A DNA stretch of 6,138 bases, taken from the NCBI GenBank assembly GCA_022705365.1, contig JAKJEP010000211.1:1-6138 (forward strand), in the 5' to 3' direction. The notes beneath the pieces were generated by a model that did no database searches, had not been told where the DNA came from, and saw only the letters and a program-made list of their open reading frames with translations. A program made the translations under genes and the position numbers. Of this stretch, positions 4,293-6,138 are shown piece by piece. How positions within the stretch are numbered: the first letter of the stretch is position 1; the number at the start of each line of letters is the position of its first letter. The DNA is from Planctomycetota bacterium (GTDB lineage: Bacteria; Planctomycetota; Phycisphaerae; Sedimentisphaerales; SM23-30).

Positions 4293-5206
4293 ACGACTCT
4301 CAAAATAGACCAAAATGGAAAAAGTTTGAAGAATTTGTAGCTTCTCTTCAGTCATTATCAACACCGGATGCAGTTCTGAAACACGATGACAAAATCAAAG
4401 GGAAATCTGGTGTAATTCGTCAAATAGACGTTTCTGTCAGGTATAAACTGGGGCAGTTTGACTTATTGATTGTAATCGATTGCAAAGACTGGAAAAACCC
4501 TGTGGATATTGCTGATGTCGGTTCTTTTATCGATATGGTTGAGGATGTTGAAGCTAATAAAGGAGCAATTGTATGTAATGCTGGATTCACTGATGGGGCG
4601 AAGAAAAGGGCAATCGAGAAAGGGATTGATTTATTGCTAGCTGTTGATGCTGAGAACATGGACTGGCCTATATATATTGCATTCCCTGCATTATGTGAAC
4701 TCATGCACTTGAAGCAGTTCAGATTTCGTTTCAGAGACATGAATCCTAAACCGTTTCCCGTTCCTCCAATAGATCCGAGATTCATACCCATTTTTGACCG
4801 AGATGGAGTATTCAAAGATATATTAATGAATCTATTTATAAAATCTTGGAATGATGGCAAGTTACCTTCCGAAGAAGGGGAGCATGAAGATTTGCCATTT
4901 ATTGAGGGAGATTCATTTGTAAAAGCAAAAAAAGTTTTATATGGACCAATCGAGATTACAACCACATTTGATGTTGGTCGAAAGCTATACTATGGGGAAG
5001 TTCCTATACAAAAGGGAACTGGTTTTGGAAATACATTAACAGGTTCTTTCATTACCAATGAATTTGAATTTGGATTGGATATGGTTGAAATTGAAGCTAA
5101 ATGGAGATTACTGGATAGTGAAGAGGAACTGGCCATTAAACCTACTTTTGTTTTTTCTGCTTGTGATTGTTATCCCCTAATCAAACACAATCCACCTGAT
5201 GGCTAA
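4289..5206 (+). CDS. Mrr-like restriction-endonuclease-fold (PD-(D/E)XK) protein of unknown specificity
   Basis: A 305-residue protein without signal peptide or membrane segment. Residues 9-120 look like an Mrr-type nuclease domain: W-K-K-F-E-E-F near the start, then D47 in R-Q-I-D-V, the core strand L-L-I-V-I-D64-C-K66-D-W, and the family-like continuation in which G-A-I-V-C-N-A-G-F-T (92-101) is followed by an A-K-K-R-A helix and G-I-D-L-L. D47, D64 and K66 would be the metal-binding and catalytic residues; Asp replaces the more usual Glu at 64. The C-terminal half (about 150-305) is not recognised; it contains a proline-rich linker (153-167) and seems beta-rich. The gene is clearly AT-richer than its neighbours, lies between tRNA-Met and a type I R-M gene, and lacks a ribosome site, with a start overlapping a small upstream ORF. 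A defence role (cleaving foreign or modified DNA) is inferred from domain and context only. Confidence 0.75.
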   Translation: MNDSQNRPKWKKFEEFVASLQSLSTPDAVLKHDDKIKGKSGVIRQIDVSVRYKLGQFDLLIVIDCKDWKNPVDIADVGSFIDMVEDVEANKGAIVCNAGFTDGAKKRAIEKGIDLLLAVDAENMDWPIYIAFPALCELMHLKQFRFRFRDMNPKPFPVPPIDPRFIPIFDRDGVFKDILMNLFIKSWNDGKLPSEEGEHEDLPFIEGDSFVKAKKVLYGPIEITTTFDVGRKLYYGEVPIQKGTGFGNTLTGSFITNEFEFGLDMVEIEAKWRLLDSEEELAIKPTFVFSACDCYPLIKHNPPDG

Positions 5207-5214
5207 TTTGTAAC

Positions 5215-5244
5215 AGTGCTGCTCGTTTGGCCTTCGGCTGCACT
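5215..5244 (+). terminator. Candidate terminator hairpin of the nuclease gene
   Basis: Nine bases after the stop codon, AGTGCTGC (5215-5222) pairs with GCTGCACT (5237-5244) with one T-T mismatch, around a 14-base loop. The next 26 bases are pyrimidine-rich and end in CTTTATTT, but no clean U-run directly follows the stem. Plausible position for a terminator, with weak structural support. Confidence 0.3.
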
Positions 5245-5453
5245 TCGCTTCGCCTCATAAGTCTTTATTTGACAAATATAAACTATTTTACATCAATTAC
5301 TTACAAACATGAATGTCGAGTTCATCACCCTTATCCCTTTTGGCAGTTTCTCATAAACATTTCTTTTCTAACAAGATACAATGTATCTAAATTGGCATTG
5401 CTGGCTTGGTAAGATAGGGAAACTAGTATAAACCCTATAAAATAGATAAACTG
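5245..5453. other. AT-rich stretch with no recognisable gene
   Basis: All frames are short and interrupted. The longest plus-strand frame across 5227-5412 starts inside the terminator-like hairpin and has no protein-like character or ribosome site. Visible elements are a TTGACA (5269-5274) without a matching -10, a 6-base inverted repeat ATAGGG/CCCTAT (5414-5419 and 5433-5438), and A/T-rich sequence around 5421-5450. It probably contains the right edge of the AT-rich nuclease segment; composition returns to that of the earlier genes shortly after 5460. Confidence 0.4.
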
Positions 5454-5482
5454 TTGACAAGAAAAGGGATTTAAAGGAACAT
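5454..5482 (+). promoter_or_regulatory. Possible promoter upstream of hsdM
   Basis: A perfect -35 hexamer TTGACA (5454-5459) is followed, after 17 bases, only by GAACAT (5477-5482), which matches the -10 consensus at three of six positions. It is the only -35-like site of note before hsdM on the right side of the AT-rich stretch. Its position at the junction suggests it could drive the small frame and hsdM, but support is slight. Confidence 0.2.
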
Positions 5483-5631
5483 CAGGTGCTGGAATCCCGG
5501 AAGGTCTTGGAAAATACTATTTTATTGAACGGGTGTTTATGGCCAGAAGTATTAACGGCAAGATGGAAACCTTTGTAAAAACACGGTTTAAAGCGGTGGG
5601 GTATCTTCACAACAACAAGGATGGGCAATAG
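5458..5631 (+). pseudogene. Unassigned 3' open frame before hsdM, possibly a truncated gene
   Basis: A frame open from just after a TGA at 5455 encodes about 57 residues ending in TAG (5629-5631). The peptide looks protein-like, with glycine-rich G-T-S-G-A-G-I-P-E-G-L-G, then Y-Y-F-I-E-R-V-F, and a conserved-looking R-S-I-N-G-K-M-E-T-F-V-K-T-R-F. I do not recognise the family. There is no good start: the first ATG (5539) would leave only about 30 residues and has a weak ribosome site. Its stop shares one base with the GTG of hsdM (TAGTG), the arrangement of co-translated operon genes. I infer it is the 3' remainder of an hsd-operon gene that lost its 5' part at the AT-rich junction; a genuine small protein starting at 5539 is the alternative. 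Confidence 0.4.
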
Positions 5632-6138
5632 TGGCAGTTCAAACGCATTCTCAGATGGCAAACTTTATCTGGAGCATTTGCAACCTGCTCCGCGGTCCCT
5701 ACAAACGTAACGAATATCGCAAAGTCATCCTGCCCCTGACGGTCCTGCGGCGGTTCGATTGTATTTTAGCCCCCTCCAAGGCGAAAGTGCTGGCCGAATA
5801 CAGCAAGCTCAAGGGAAAATCGGAAAATATCGTCCATGCTCGGCTCAAGCAGGTTACCGGCGTGCCCTTCTATAATCTCTCCAAGCTTACCTTCGAAAAA
5901 CTCCCCGACGATCCTAACCAGCTCGCCCCCAACCTCAACAGCTATATCAACGCCTTTTCCCCAAACGTCCGGCAGATATTCGAGCGGTTTGATTTCGGGA
6001 TACAGGTTCATAAGATGAACGAAAAAAACCTGCTCTTTGAGGTGGTCAAAAAATTCGCCTCTTCTGAACTTGATCTTTCACCGGCTAAAATTGATAATAT
6101 CCAAATGGGTTATATCTTTGAAGAACTTATCCGGATCG
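5631..6138 (+). CDS. hsdM: Type I restriction-modification system methyltransferase subunit (HsdM), N-terminal part
   Basis: The frame is open from GTG 5631 to the right edge, giving the first 169 residues. The N-terminus matches the HsdM N-terminal helical domain: F12-I-W-S-I-C-N-L-L-R-G-P-Y-K then Y29-R-K-V-I-L-P-L-T-V-L-R-R-F-D43, continuing into V-P-F-Y-N-L-S and a helical stretch ending G-Y-I-F-E-E-L-I-R, which normally precedes the SAM-binding methylase domain. The catalytic N-P-P-F/Y motif lies beyond the window. HsdM is the N6-adenine methylase subunit that with HsdS and HsdR modifies or cuts DNA. GTG is preferred over ATG 5655 because AAGGA (5617-5621) lies nine bases before it and because its first base overlaps the preceding frame's TAG. 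HsdS and HsdR should lie to the right. Composition resembles the left-hand genes, unlike the neighbouring nuclease gene. Confidence 0.92.
   Translation, partial: MAVQTHSQMANFIWSICNLLRGPYKRNEYRKVILPLTVLRRFDCILAPSKAKVLAEYSKLKGKSENIVHARLKQVTGVPFYNLSKLTFEKLPDDPNQLAPNLNSYINAFSPNVRQIFERFDFGIQVHKMNEKNLLFEVVKKFASSELDLSPAKIDNIQMGYIFEELIRI

Noticed and set aside
4420..4965. 181-codon minus-strand open frame opposite the nuclease gene.
   Set aside because: It is antisense to a frame with Mrr-like motifs and has no ribosome site or recognisable motif.
5208..5275. Resemblance to an integron attC site (TAAC-containing left edge, then GGCCTTCGGC- and CTTCGCTTCGCC-rich stem-like sequence).
   Set aside because: No matching GTTRRRY right-hand box could be found, the central part does not fold into the long imperfect attC hairpin, and no integrase or cassette array is present.
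5227..5412. 61-codon plus-strand open frame in the gap after the nuclease gene.
   Set aside because: It starts with TTG inside a hairpin-like sequence, has no ribosome site, and its translation lacks protein-like pattern; it is probably chance.
5746..5762. CGGTTCGAT shared with the tRNA T-arm, considered as a right attachment site.
   Set aside because: It falls inside hsdM in the conserved R-R-F-D codons and the match is only about nine bases, so it is coincidental.
5931..6011. Minus-strand open frame (5766-6011) and plus-strand frame (5836-6018) inside the hsdM region.
   Set aside because: Both are shadows of the continuous hsdM frame, which carries clear family motifs from 5631 to the edge.

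Overview
The window looks like a chromosomal segment from an anaerobic or micro-aerotolerant Gram-negative bacterium. The evidence is a complete oxygen and peroxide detoxification set typical of strict anaerobes (rubrerythrin, a second ferritin-like diiron protein, an FprA/ROO-type flavo-diiron protein and rubredoxin) and an outer-membrane-efflux-type lipoprotein. The N-terminus of that lipoprotein (lipobox, then a 'GRTEPFSINRPSS' stretch) resembles TolC-family proteins I associate with Planctomycetes (for example anaerobic Phycisphaerae) and relatives. A Desulfobacterota host is the main alternative. No rRNA or other phylogenetic marker is present, so the taxonomic call is an inference.

Layout. 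(1) Positions 1-895, minus strand: a TetR/AcrR regulator followed by the start of an outer-membrane efflux lipoprotein, coupled by a 4-base ATGA overlap. This is the beginning of an efflux operon that runs off the left edge. (2) Positions 896-1177: a divergent intergenic region. (3) Positions 1178-3766, plus strand: rubrerythrin, ferritin-like protein, flavo-diiron protein and rubredoxin. The rubredoxin gene is very short. (4) Positions 3767-4018: a long-arm C-rich/G-rich inverted repeat, a cluster of CGTCAA motifs, a good sigma70-type promoter, and an elongator-type tRNA-Met(CAU) without encoded CCA. (5) Positions 4019 to about 5450: an abrupt change to AT-rich sequence. It starts with palindromes and an unusual run of seven adjacent doubled words, followed by a gene for an Mrr-like PD-(D/E)XK endonuclease-domain protein and about 250 bp without a recognisable gene. 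(6) About 5458-6138: composition returns to the earlier style, with an unassigned 3' open frame whose stop overlaps the GTG start of a type I restriction-modification methyltransferase subunit (hsdM) that runs off the right edge.

How the parts work together. In the oxygen-defence block, rubredoxin can carry electrons to the flavo-diiron protein, which reduces O2 (or NO) to water (or N2O), and to rubrerythrin, which reduces hydrogen peroxide. The right-hand part looks like a defence island beside a tRNA gene: an Mrr-like nuclease of unknown specificity next to a type I R-M locus. The AT-rich nuclease segment appears inserted between the tRNA and the hsd locus, and the open frame before hsdM may be the truncated remainder of an older gene. 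No integrase, transposase or CRISPR array is visible.
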